NCBI RefSeq assembly: GCF_031846275.1
Contig: NZ_JAVRIB010000002.1
Coordinates: 222,571 to 286,570, forward strand
Origin: Spectribacter hydrogenoxidans
GTDB taxonomy: Bacteria; Pseudomonadota; Gammaproteobacteria; Nevskiales; Salinisphaeraceae
DNA: 64,000 bases
Reading direction: 5' to 3'
Below are positions 51,464 to 59,591 of the stretch, piece by piece (position 1 is the first letter of the stretch; every line of letters begins with the position of its first letter). The position numbers and the translations under genes are program-made. The notes under the pieces were generated by a model, which was given only the letters and a program-made list of their open reading frames with translations, had not been told where the DNA came from and did no database searches.

Positions 51464-51616
51464 CAACGGATTGCGATAATCACGGATACCCTTGGCGACG
51501 TTGGGCGTGGTGATCAGGTCGAGATGGCAGGAAAAGTTAATGCATCCGCGGTTTGATCCCCCGCGCGCGAAAGTGGTAGTTTGCCTGCAAGCACTCTCGC
51601 TATTCTGGAGAGACCA

Positions 51617-52258
51617 ATGAAAACATGGCTGTTCGCGGCATTGCTCCTGGCCGGGCAACTGATCCCTTCGACCGCGTCTTTCGCCGCGAATGGCGACGAT
51701 GATGATGACGGCGCCGGTGAATTGGATAGCGGCGGGCCCACCGATCAGGCGCCTGGACTGACCGATACCTACGTCGATGAAATTGCCGGCACGGGGCTCT
51801 TGTTGGGGCTCTATCTGGCTGCCAGCGATGGTGGCGGCGTTGGCTTCGACGGCGGTACCGGAGACGGCGACGGTGATGGAGACGGCGACGGCGACGGCGA
51901 CGGTGATGGAGACGGCGACGGTGATGGAGACGGTGACGGCGACGGCGACGGCGACGGTGATGGAGACGGCGACGGCGACGGTGATGGAGACGGCGACGGC
52001 GACGGTGATGGAGACGGCGACGGCGACGGCGACGGTGATGGAGACGGCGACGGCGACGGTGATGGAGACGGCGACGGCGACGGCGACGGTGATGGAGACG
52101 GCGATGACGACGACGACACTGACACCGATACCGACACGGACACGGATACTGACACCGACACGGGAACGGATACCGGCACCGACACCGGGACAGCAACGGC
52201 TACCGCCACTGCGACTGGTACGGGCACCGGCACCGGGACGGCGACTGGCTCTAATTAA
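51617..52258 (+). CDS. GfcA/YjbE-like exported protein with giant Gly-Asp repeat
   Basis: 213 residues. Sec signal MKTWLFAALLLAGQLIPSTASFA, then about 55 residues with a hydrophobic patch GTGLLLGLYLAASDGGG, then 41 Gly-Asp dipeptides (residues 82-163), DDDD, seven Thr-Asp, and a Thr-Gly/Thr-Ala tail ending TATGSN. Its place before gfcB, signal peptide, short hydrophobic patch and Thr-rich tail match the small GfcA/YjbE proteins of E. coli, which lack this repeat as far as I recall. Start ATG 51617 has CTGGAGAGA upstream. The repeat is highly acidic and should bind divalent cations. Role in the capsule is unknown. Confidence 0.78.
   Translation: MKTWLFAALLLAGQLIPSTASFAANGDDDDDGAGELDSGGPTDQAPGLTDTYVDEIAGTGLLLGLYLAASDGGGVGFDGGTGDGDGDGDGDGDGDGDGDGDGDGDGDGDGDGDGDGDGDGDGDGDGDGDGDGDGDGDGDGDGDGDGDGDGDGDGDGDGDGDGDDDDDTDTDTDTDTDTDTDTGTDTGTDTGTATATATATGTGTGTGTATGSN
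51860..52105 (+). repeat. Hexanucleotide satellite encoding (Gly-Asp)41
   Basis: Forty-one tandem hexamers, mostly GGCGAC, GGAGAC and GGTGAT. They form a higher-order unit GGAGAC-(GGCGAC)1-3-GGTGAT repeated about ten times, a sign of recent expansion by slippage or unequal exchange. Being a multiple of three, length changes would keep the frame. Confidence 0.95.
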
Positions 52259-52296
52259 TTGACCAGGCTGAGCTTGCTGGTATGCGGTGACCAATA

Positions 52297-52980
52297 ATGA
52301 AAAAGGATGAGTTGGCCGCCTTCGGGCGGCCAATTTTTTTGGTCATTTTCTTTGGGCTTGCAAGCAATCTGGTGGCGTGCAGCGCCGGGCTGGATGACGT
52401 CCTTGGCGCGCTAGTGGGCAGCCTGGTCGCTGAAACGGCGCCTGACGTGGCGGCACGCGCGGAAGCGATTTCGTACGCCAGCATCAAGCTCACCGTGGAT
52501 GGCCGTGGTGGTTTGATGGTGATGTCTCGTGCCAGCGATAGCCTTACTTACTGGCAAACCGCGAAGCGGCAGACATTCGTGTTGAACAACGGGAATCTGA
52601 GCCACACCGCCGGCCTGTCCACGGATGTCCTGAGCACCCGCTTTATCCTGGGCCGTCTGGACACCTTGCCGTGGCGCGTAGCTGATGAACGGCCGGTGAG
52701 CTACGAGCTTGTGCGTACCTGGCAGACCCGGGCGGGAGAGGTCGTGCAAGCCCGCGGGCGTGCGGAGCTGGTGTGCCAATCGGATCTCGAGTCGGTGGAG
52801 CTCCCACTCATCACGCTGGATCTTCGGCGATGCGAGGAGTCCGTGACATGGCCGGCAGGCACTACCACGGACTCCACGCTGTGGTTGGGCAAGAATTCCG
52901 GCCGCATATGGGCCGCCCGGGTGCAGCCGGTACCGGATGGCGACGTGTACGAATGGCAGGTTGCCCGCCCATGGTGGTAG
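52297..52980 (+). CDS. gfcB: GfcB/YjbF family capsule lipoprotein
   Basis: 227 residues: lipoprotein signal MKKDELAAFGRPIFLVIFFG ending LVAC, then a beta-rich domain with YASIKLTVDGRGGLMVMSRASDSLTYW, FILGRLDTLPWRVADERPVSYELVRTW and the C-terminal VYEWQVARPWW. This matches the YjbF/GfcB family of group 4 capsule operons. The start ATG 52297 has GGTGA 6 nt before it. Codons 6 to 15 contain a perfect intrinsic terminator (see that entry), so translation of this signal peptide and transcription into the downstream genes are likely linked. gfcC follows 13 bp after. Confidence 0.82.
   Translation: MKKDELAAFGRPIFLVIFFGLASNLVACSAGLDDVLGALVGSLVAETAPDVAARAEAISYASIKLTVDGRGGLMVMSRASDSLTYWQTAKRQTFVLNNGNLSHTAGLSTDVLSTRFILGRLDTLPWRVADERPVSYELVRTWQTRAGEVVQARGRAELVCQSDLESVELPLITLDLRRCEESVTWPAGTTTDSTLWLGKNSGRIWAARVQPVPDGDVYEWQVARPWW
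52312..52340 (+). terminator. Intrinsic terminator inside the first codons of gfcB
   Basis: Perfect 9-bp stem TTGGCCGCC/GGCGGCCAA closed by a TTCG tetraloop and followed by seven T. It lies 54 bp after the GfcA-like stop and within gfcB codons 6-15. It should end most RNAs from the gfcA side unless ribosomes on gfcB or an antiterminator prevent it. Confidence 0.9.
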
Positions 52981-52993
52981 GCGGGTAGGGCGA

Positions 52994-53827
52994 ATGCGAA
53001 CGACCGCGACACCGCTGCTCGGGCGTTTGCTTTGCCGCGGACGCCGCACCGAACAGCATCACGGCCTTCTGAGGCAATCCCCGGCGATTCTGCTGTCGGC
53101 GCTGATGTGTCTCGGCGTGAGCTCGGTGGCGATTGCTGGCAACGGGCAAGCGGCCACAGACGGGCAGCGCTCCCGCGCGACATCGCTACTGGATGCCTGG
53201 TTGGGCATGCCTGATCTCGGTCGGGTGGATTGGAACTTTTCCTTTATCCGGACCCCGCGAACCGAGCATGAGCGCCGTCACCAGCGGAAAGCCATTTTGC
53301 AGGAGCTGCAGCGCCTGGCCAATCTGGACCATCTTCCGGCCCCACGCAAAGCCCAGTTCCTGGCATGGCGGCAGGCGGTTGAATCACTTCGCGGATTTCG
53401 GGTTCCGGGTCGCTGGGGGCCGGCCGACCTGCTGGCGCACCCCGAGCAAGCGCCGCCCCTATCCGCCTTGTCGAGCTTCGGCTATTGCGAGCCGGCCAGA
53501 ACAGTCGAGGTCTGGGACGAGAATGGCGTTCATCGCCTGCCCTGGGAGCAAGCCGCAAGTGTGGCCGCACTCATTGATCGCGGCGCATTGGTGCTTTCCA
53601 GCGACGCGGAATGGATAACGGTCATCCAGCCATGGGGTAAGCGCAAGCGGGTCGGCGTGGCCGCCTGGAACGCCGGCAGATCAAGGTTGGTGGCGGGTGC
53701 CCGGGTGGTGGCGCCCACTCACCTTCAAGGCACCACGCCCACGTGGCTTAACAGGGCCCTGCCGGATTTTCTGGCGCACGTGGTCGCCGGGCGCGAATGT
53801 CGCACTTTCACGCCGCCTGGCGCCTGA
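52994..53827 (+). CDS. gfcC: GfcC-like capsule protein
   Basis: 277 residues. The N-terminus is long and basic before a hydrophobic signal (AILLSALMCLGVSSVAIAG). The mature part starts with TSLLDAWLGMPDLGRVDWNF, and continues with helix-rich NLDHLPAPRKAQFLAWRQAVESL, then the beta/ubiquitin-like part VEVWDENGVHRLPWEQAASVAALIDRG and VIQPWGKRKRVGVAAWN. The order between gfcB and gfcD and the periplasmic signal identify it as the GfcC/YjbG type. ATG 52994 follows a TAGGG site; an inner start at Met38 would give a shorter, more normal signal peptide. Confidence 0.75.
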   Translation: MRTTATPLLGRLLCRGRRTEQHHGLLRQSPAILLSALMCLGVSSVAIAGNGQAATDGQRSRATSLLDAWLGMPDLGRVDWNFSFIRTPRTEHERRHQRKAILQELQRLANLDHLPAPRKAQFLAWRQAVESLRGFRVPGRWGPADLLAHPEQAPPLSALSSFGYCEPARTVEVWDENGVHRLPWEQAASVAALIDRGALVLSSDAEWITVIQPWGKRKRVGVAAWNAGRSRLVAGARVVAPTHLQGTTPTWLNRALPDFLAHVVAGRECRTFTPPGA

Positions 53828-53842
53828 GACGCTGATAACGCC

Positions 53843-56020
53843 ATGGCGGTGATTAGGCAACAGCGTGTGCTCGTGGGGAGCCTTGTGTTGATAAGCGCCT
53901 CGTTCTGCGCATGCGCCGGCAAGGCAGCGCTGGCCGAAGACGCGGATGTCGACACCGGCGAACACGCCGTATTTCAGACCGACTTCGGCGGCGTTGGCCT
54001 GCTGCAAAAGCCCACAGCCCGCATGGCGCCGCTGGCCCGTTTTTCCGGCCAGTATTTGCGCGTTGATCCGTACGAAAACTACACCCTCAGCTTTCAACCA
54101 TTCGAGTGGGCCGAGGTGGGTCTCCGGTATACCGAAATTCGCAACCGAAGGTATCGGGCCAGCGACGATCCTGATCGGAACCTGCTGGATAAGGGGTTTG
54201 ACGCGAAGTTTCGGCTACTCGAAGAAAGCCGCTTTCGTCCAAGCGTCGCTTTGGGATTCCGGGATGTCGGCGGTACGGGTTTGTTTAGCGGCGAATACCT
54301 GGTCGCCAGCAAGCGGTTCCACGATTTCGATTTCAGCCTGGGCGTGGGTTGGGGCTATTTTTCGCTGGGCTCCGATATTACGAACCCCCTGGGCACGGTG
54401 ATGGACCGCTTCGATAGCCGGGCCAACCGTGGCCGATCGGATGGCGGGCTGGGCGGCGAGTTCAACTTCGGCAGCCTGTTCGTCGGGCCGATCGGCCTAT
54501 TCGGCGGCGTGCAGTACCGGACACCCATCGACGGCTTGTATGCGCAACTCGAATACGATGGTAATGATTACCAGAACGAGCCGCAAAATAATGCGTTCGA
54601 ACGAGATTCCCCCTTCAACGTCGGCCTGCGTTACCGGCTGACGGACTGGATTTCCCTGACGGCGGCCTGGGAACGGGGCAATCAGGCCCGTCTGGGCGCC
54701 ACCATTACCGTGAATCTCGCGGAGATCGGCCAGCCAAAGGCAGACCCGCCCGAACCGCGGGTCAATCCCGCGCCAGAGCGGACCACCAGGGAGTGGAGCA
54801 AGGTCAGCCGAGCGTTGGCTGCCAATGCGGGCGTGCGCGTTTCGCGCATTCTCAGGGAGGTGGATACGCTCACCGTCGAAGGCGAACCGATCAAGTACCG
54901 CGCCCTGGCGGAATCCGAACTGCGCGCCAGCCGGATTCTGCACAATGTCACCGCGGACGAATTTTCCGAATTTCGTTTCCGCTGGAAATCGGTCGGCCTG
55001 CAACTGCGGGAAGATGTATTGCCGAGAGAGCCGTTGCCAAAGCTCCCGTTCCTGGGCGCAACCACCGATACCAACGAGTTTCATGACCAGGATTTCCGCC
55101 AGCAGGTCTATGCGCAGGATGTCCCACGGTCCGAGGAGCAGCGCCCCACGGCGGAAACGCTTTACGAGCAGGACCCGCAATCATTCTATTACGCCGTAAC
55201 CCCGGGCTATAAGCAGCTTTTCGGCGGGCCCGACGGTTATCTGCAGCAATTGATCGGTCGTCTTACGCTGGATTACCGCACCGACGAGAACGGATGGTTG
55301 TCCGCAGTGATCGCGGCTAACCTCTGGAGTACGTTCGAGGGTGCCGACTTCCTGGGCCCATCGCAGCTCCCGCGAGCTCGCACGTTCATCAAGAGGTACT
55401 ACCAGGATGTCGACGTTGGTCTGTACAACCTGCAGTACTCCCGTACCAGGCGCCTTGCCGATGACTGGTATGCGCTGGCCTATGCCGGCATTCTGGAGTT
55501 GATGTATACCGGCGTGGGCGGCGAATTGATGTACCGTCCGTTCGATAGTTGGTTCGCCCTTGGTTTTGATGCAAACTACGTGCGCCAAAGGGAGTTCGAC
55601 CAGCGTTTCGGTCTGCGCGATTACGCTACCGTTACGGGCCATGCGACGGCCTACATGGAAACCGGCATCAAGGACGTCCTGGCAAAAGTCAGCGTTGGCA
55701 GGTATCTTGCCCGCGACGTGGGGGTAACATTCGATTTCTCCCGGCGCTTTGATTCCGGGATTCGATTCGGCGCATTCGCAACATTCACCAGCGCGGGCGA
55801 TAAATTCGGCGAGGGTAGCTTCGACAAGGGGCTGTACCTGAACATCCCGATGGACTTCTTCTACAACACGTCGAGCCGCGAAAAGGTATCGCTGTTGTAC
55901 CGCCCCCTGACCCGGGATGGCGGCGCCAAACTCAACCGCCGCTACCAGCTATACGATTTGACGTCGGACCGAGATACAGACGGATACTGGCGCGGTTTTG
56001 AGCGGAGCGCCGATGAATAG
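53843..56020 (+). CDS. gfcD: GfcD/YjbH family outer-membrane protein
   Basis: 725 residues. Signal region RVLVGSLVLISASFCACAG, then DFGGVGLLQKPTARMAPLARFSGQY, typical of the YjbH family start. The protein is rich in amphipathic beta strands with two barrel-like halves, including RYRLTDWISLTAAWERGNQARLGATITVN and, near the end, DVGVTFDFSRRFDSGIRFGAFATFTS. YjbH/GfcD proteins are exopolysaccharide export components of the outer membrane. It starts 15 bp after gfcC and ends 42 bp before wza, in one operon. Confidence 0.85.
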   Translation: MAVIRQQRVLVGSLVLISASFCACAGKAALAEDADVDTGEHAVFQTDFGGVGLLQKPTARMAPLARFSGQYLRVDPYENYTLSFQPFEWAEVGLRYTEIRNRRYRASDDPDRNLLDKGFDAKFRLLEESRFRPSVALGFRDVGGTGLFSGEYLVASKRFHDFDFSLGVGWGYFSLGSDITNPLGTVMDRFDSRANRGRSDGGLGGEFNFGSLFVGPIGLFGGVQYRTPIDGLYAQLEYDGNDYQNEPQNNAFERDSPFNVGLRYRLTDWISLTAAWERGNQARLGATITVNLAEIGQPKADPPEPRVNPAPERTTREWSKVSRALAANAGVRVSRILREVDTLTVEGEPIKYRALAESELRASRILHNVTADEFSEFRFRWKSVGLQLREDVLPREPLPKLPFLGATTDTNEFHDQDFRQQVYAQDVPRSEEQRPTAETLYEQDPQSFYYAVTPGYKQLFGGPDGYLQQLIGRLTLDYRTDENGWLSAVIAANLWSTFEGADFLGPSQLPRARTFIKRYYQDVDVGLYNLQYSRTRRLADDWYALAYAGILELMYTGVGGELMYRPFDSWFALGFDANYVRQREFDQRFGLRDYATVTGHATAYMETGIKDVLAKVSVGRYLARDVGVTFDFSRRFDSGIRFGAFATFTSAGDKFGEGSFDKGLYLNIPMDFFYNTSSREKVSLLYRPLTRDGGAKLNRRYQLYDLTSDRDTDGYWRGFERSADE

Positions 56021-56062
56021 TCGCGTTGAAGTACGGTTGCCACTCCGGATAAGGCACGAACA

Positions 56063-57256
56063 ATGGTGAACTCGATTCGAAGCAGCGTGGCCTGGTTGGC
56101 GCTGGTCGCCGCATTGACGGGATGCGCACTGCCGGGACTCAATCCGAGCGTGGACGGGGCGGAATCCGCGGCAACCTACCAACCGCCCGACCGCGAAGGC
56201 GGTACCGTGCTGAACTTCTCGCCGGTCATCGAGCGCATCACCCCGGAACTGATCCTGGAGCAGCGTCGCAACCAGTCGGAGCGGTTCGAGCAGGTCAGAC
56301 AGCAGCTGACCGGAGATAAGTCGCCCATGGCCGCCAACCCGTACCGTATTGGCGTTGGCGACGTACTGGCGATCATCGTATTCGGCCACCCGGATATCAC
56401 CAACCCGGCAGGCACCACCCAGAACTTCGAGTCCTCGGGCCGCCTGGTGGATGCCGATGGCCAGATCTACGTCCCGTTCGTGGGCGAGATCACGGTGGAA
56501 GACAACACCATCGATCAGGTCCGCGAGGAGATTACCGCCGGACTCAGTGACGTGATCCGCGACCCGCAGGTTGACGTCAAGGTACTGAACTACCGCAGCA
56601 AGAAGGTCTACATCACCGGCGATATCAGCAAACCCTGCGTGATACCGATCCAGGATGTCCCGCTGACGGTAGTGGACGCGCTGGATGCCTGCCAGTCCCT
56701 GGTATCCGAGCGTGATCCGCTGGTTGCCGGCGTGAACGCCATCGAATTGATTCGGGGCGATCAGCGGGAGCAACTGAACCTGTCGCAGCGCTATCGGCGC
56801 GGCGGTGAACCGATTCTGCTGCAGGCCGGTGACCAACTCATCGTGAATGACAGCTTCAACCGCGTGTTTCTCGTCGGTGAGTTTTCCCAGCAGACGGCTG
56901 CGCCTTTCTCCGCCGGCGGCATGAGCCTGTCAGACGCAATGCTGGCCGCGGGCGGGCTGAATCTGGGCACGGCTGACGCCGGCAGCGTTTACGTGATCCG
57001 CGGCTTTGTCGAACCCGACGTGGACGCCGAATCCGGCGTGCAGATCAACAAGCGGCCGCGTGTTTATCACCTCAACTCCGATTCCATGCAGGCATTCCTC
57101 CTGGCGGATCAGTTCCAGTTGCGCCCGAGGGATGTTGTTTTCGCAGCCCCGGCGAGCCTGGTGAATTTCAACCGCGCGCTGGCGCAGATCACCCCGTCGC
57201 TTAACGTCCTGTTCCAGAGTGCCCTGATCTACGACAGGGCACGCGACCGCAATTAA
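56063..57256 (+). CDS. wza: Polysaccharide export lipoprotein Wza (GfcE)
   Basis: 397 residues, lipoprotein signal ending LTGC (lipid C21). The export domain begins YRIGVGDVLAIIVFGHPDITN, followed by RLVDADGQIYVPFVGEITVEDNT and SLBB-type repeats (KKVYITGDISKPCVIPI; RVFLVGEFSQQTAAPFSAGG). The C-terminal amphipathic stretch LAQITPSLNVLFQSALIY would form the outer-membrane helical pore of the octamer. It works with the kinase encoded 14 bp downstream to export the capsule polymer. Confidence 0.93.
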   Translation: MVNSIRSSVAWLALVAALTGCALPGLNPSVDGAESAATYQPPDREGGTVLNFSPVIERITPELILEQRRNQSERFEQVRQQLTGDKSPMAANPYRIGVGDVLAIIVFGHPDITNPAGTTQNFESSGRLVDADGQIYVPFVGEITVEDNTIDQVREEITAGLSDVIRDPQVDVKVLNYRSKKVYITGDISKPCVIPIQDVPLTVVDALDACQSLVSERDPLVAGVNAIELIRGDQREQLNLSQRYRRGGEPILLQAGDQLIVNDSFNRVFLVGEFSQQTAAPFSAGGMSLSDAMLAAGGLNLGTADAGSVYVIRGFVEPDVDAESGVQINKRPRVYHLNSDSMQAFLLADQFQLRPRDVVFAAPASLVNFNRALAQITPSLNVLFQSALIYDRARDRN

Positions 57257-57270
57257 CCGAGCCGAATAGC

Positions 57271-59562
57271 ATGAACCAGGGGCAACAGCTGCCGCCTGCG
57301 CCCGCGTCCGGGTCAGGCCGTATGGACCGAGATGACTGGAGTGACGAGATCGATCTGGCCCGGCTCTGGGCAGTGATCCGTGGCGGCAGATGGAAGATTG
57401 CCGCCTGTATCGCGCTGGCGATACTCGGCGCAATCTTCTATCTGTTCGTGGCACAGCCTCAGTATCGGGCGGATGCACTGCTCCAGATTGAAACCGAGGG
57501 TTCGTCACCGCTTAGCGGTCTGTCATCGGAACTGGGACAGCTGACCGGCAAGAACACCAGCCCCGCGCAATCCGAGATTTCAATCATCAAATCCCGGTCC
57601 GTCCTGGGCGCGACCGTTGATGCCCTGCATCTACAGACGCACGCGGCGCCGAAATACTTTCCCGTTATCGGTGAGTCCATTGCCGCCCGCCGCGACGCAC
57701 CGCGGCAGGCATCGACAGAGGATCAGCTGGCCGCACCGGAAGAACTGGGCTGGTTTCCGCAGTTCGTGTGGCAGCCAGCCGAGATCAGCGTCACCAGGAT
57801 GGAGGTGCCCCAGGACCTGATGGGCACGCCGTTCACCCTCCGGGCAATCGGCGGTGATGGCTACCGGCTGTACGGACCGGATGGCGAAGCCGTGTTGACC
57901 GGCGAAGTCGGTCAACCGGCCGAGGGCAAAACCCGCACCGGCCACTCAGTCCGGATCTTTGTTCGGGCCTTGCAAGCCGGTGGACTGCCGGTGGATTTTT
58001 CGGTGGTGCCGCGGGCCTGGCTTAGTGTTGTGGAAGATCTGCAGCGGAGTCTGTCCGTATCGGAAAGAGGTGACGACACTGGGGTGGTGAGCATCAGCCT
58101 CGAGGGAACCGAGCGTGACAGGATCACCACGATCGTCAACGAGATCGCCGAAACCTATCTGCGGCAGAACGTGGAGGCAAAGTCCAAGGAGGCGGAGAAA
58201 AGTCTCGAATTTCTGGATGAGCAGCTTCCCGAGCTCAGGTCGGAAGTCCGCGCTGCAGAAACGAAACTGGCCGAGTATCGCGAGGAGAAAAAGGCAATTG
58301 ACCTGACGGCGGAAGCCCAGGCGCTGTTGGATCAGGTGGTATCGCTGGAGGACAAGCGTTCGCAGTTGCAGATGAAGTTCGCCGAACTGCGGCAGAGATA
58401 CACGGGGGATCATCCGGCCCTGACGGCCGCCCGGGAACAAATGGAGCGGCTGCAGCAGGAGCGTGAGCAGATCGAGAGCCAGGTGGGCCGGCTACCGGAT
58501 GCCCAGAAGGAGATACTGCGGCTTCAGCGGGACCTCGAAGTCAATACACAACTTTATACCGAGCTGATCAAGCGCGCCCAGGAACTGCGCGTGGTCAAGG
58601 CCGGCACTATCGGCAACGTGCGCATCATCGATAGTGCGGTGCGGCCGGTGAAGGCAGTCAGCCCCAGAAGCGCATTGGTGTTCATGCTGTCGCTCCTTCT
58701 CGGGGGTATGTTCGGGCTCGGGCTGATATTCGTGCAAATGGCATTGCGCCGCGGCGTCAATGACCCTGGGGAAATCGAGAAACAACTGGGGTTGTCGGTT
58801 TACGCGGTGGTCCCCTTCAGCCCCTGGCTGCATCGCCAAACACAACGGGCCCGTCGCCGGCGGGAAGCAATGCCGCTACTGGCGCGTGACCGCGGCGATG
58901 AGGTGGGTGTGGAGGCACTGCGCAGCTTCCGCACCAGTCTGTACTTCGCGCAAATGGATGCGGAAAGCAACATCATCCTGTTCACCGGGCCGGCCCCTGG
59001 TGTGGGCAAGTCGTTCATCAGCATGAATCTGGCTTACCTGCTGTCGGACATAGGCCAGAAAGTCGTCGTGGTCGACGGGGATTTGCGCAAGGGGCGCCTG
59101 CACGAGTTCACGACAAGTCGCAGCCGCGAGCCCGGGTTGTCGCAAGTGATATCGGGCCAGGCCACCCTGGATGAGGCCCTGCATACGATCGAGGGATCCC
59201 GGATAAACCTCATCACCACCGGTCAGTTGCCGCCGAATCCGTCCGAGCTGCTCATGCGCAAGGAATTTCGCACCGTGATGGAAGACCTGAAGCAGCGCTT
59301 CGATCTCGTGCTGATCGACGTACCGCCGATTCTCGCGGTGACGGATGCAGCCATTATCGCAGGCTCCATGCCGGGCATCGTGCCATTCATGGTGGCTCGT
59401 GCCGGGGTGCATCCGATGGCGGAAATTGAGGAAAGCGTAAAGCGCATGGCCCAGACGGGCGCGCCGGTTGCCGGCGTCATATTTAACGGGTTAACCAAAT
59501 CACATGCGGATAACGCCGGCGCCTACCAGTATTACCAGTACGAATACAAGGCCCGCGGTTAG
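57271..59562 (+). CDS. wzc: Wzc/Etk-type polysaccharide co-polymerase and tyrosine autokinase
   Basis: 763 residues. Two membrane helices (about 49-68 and 470-490) flank a periplasmic Wzz-type domain with a long coiled coil (KSLEFLDEQLPELRSEVRAA). The cytoplasmic BY-kinase domain has Walker A GPAPGVGKS at 573-581, Walker A' VVVVDGDLRKG near 598, and Walker B VLIDVPP. The C-terminus has the tyrosine cluster YQYYQYEY that is autophosphorylated. It controls chain length and export with Wza and is the partner of the Wzb/Etp-type phosphatase at 50.9 kb. Confidence 0.93.
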   Translation: MNQGQQLPPAPASGSGRMDRDDWSDEIDLARLWAVIRGGRWKIAACIALAILGAIFYLFVAQPQYRADALLQIETEGSSPLSGLSSELGQLTGKNTSPAQSEISIIKSRSVLGATVDALHLQTHAAPKYFPVIGESIAARRDAPRQASTEDQLAAPEELGWFPQFVWQPAEISVTRMEVPQDLMGTPFTLRAIGGDGYRLYGPDGEAVLTGEVGQPAEGKTRTGHSVRIFVRALQAGGLPVDFSVVPRAWLSVVEDLQRSLSVSERGDDTGVVSISLEGTERDRITTIVNEIAETYLRQNVEAKSKEAEKSLEFLDEQLPELRSEVRAAETKLAEYREEKKAIDLTAEAQALLDQVVSLEDKRSQLQMKFAELRQRYTGDHPALTAAREQMERLQQEREQIESQVGRLPDAQKEILRLQRDLEVNTQLYTELIKRAQELRVVKAGTIGNVRIIDSAVRPVKAVSPRSALVFMLSLLLGGMFGLGLIFVQMALRRGVNDPGEIEKQLGLSVYAVVPFSPWLHRQTQRARRRREAMPLLARDRGDEVGVEALRSFRTSLYFAQMDAESNIILFTGPAPGVGKSFISMNLAYLLSDIGQKVVVVDGDLRKGRLHEFTTSRSREPGLSQVISGQATLDEALHTIEGSRINLITTGQLPPNPSELLMRKEFRTVMEDLKQRFDLVLIDVPPILAVTDAAIIAGSMPGIVPFMVARAGVHPMAEIEESVKRMAQTGAPVAGVIFNGLTKSHADNAGAYQYYQYEYKARG

Positions 59563-59591
59563 CCGCGGCACGCAACCAGGGCATTCCCGAA

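Noticed and set aside
51254..51616. Minus-strand coding-like stretch LDLITTPNVAKGIRDYRN in the gap before the GfcA-like gene
   Set aside because: Looks protein-like for about 30 codons but the frame continues into the antisense satellite, has no start signal and I recognise no family; possibly a decayed gene fragment, not supportable.
51860..52105. RTX-type calcium repeats
   Set aside because: RTX needs GGxGxDxxx nonapeptides; here the unit is a plain Gly-Asp dipeptide.
51860..52105. CRISPR array or phase-variable frameshift tract
   Set aside because: No unique spacers, and the 6-bp unit cannot change frame.
51811..52233. Minus-strand (Pro-Ser)n frame
   Set aside because: Antisense of the Gly-Asp satellite; no start context or ribosome site.
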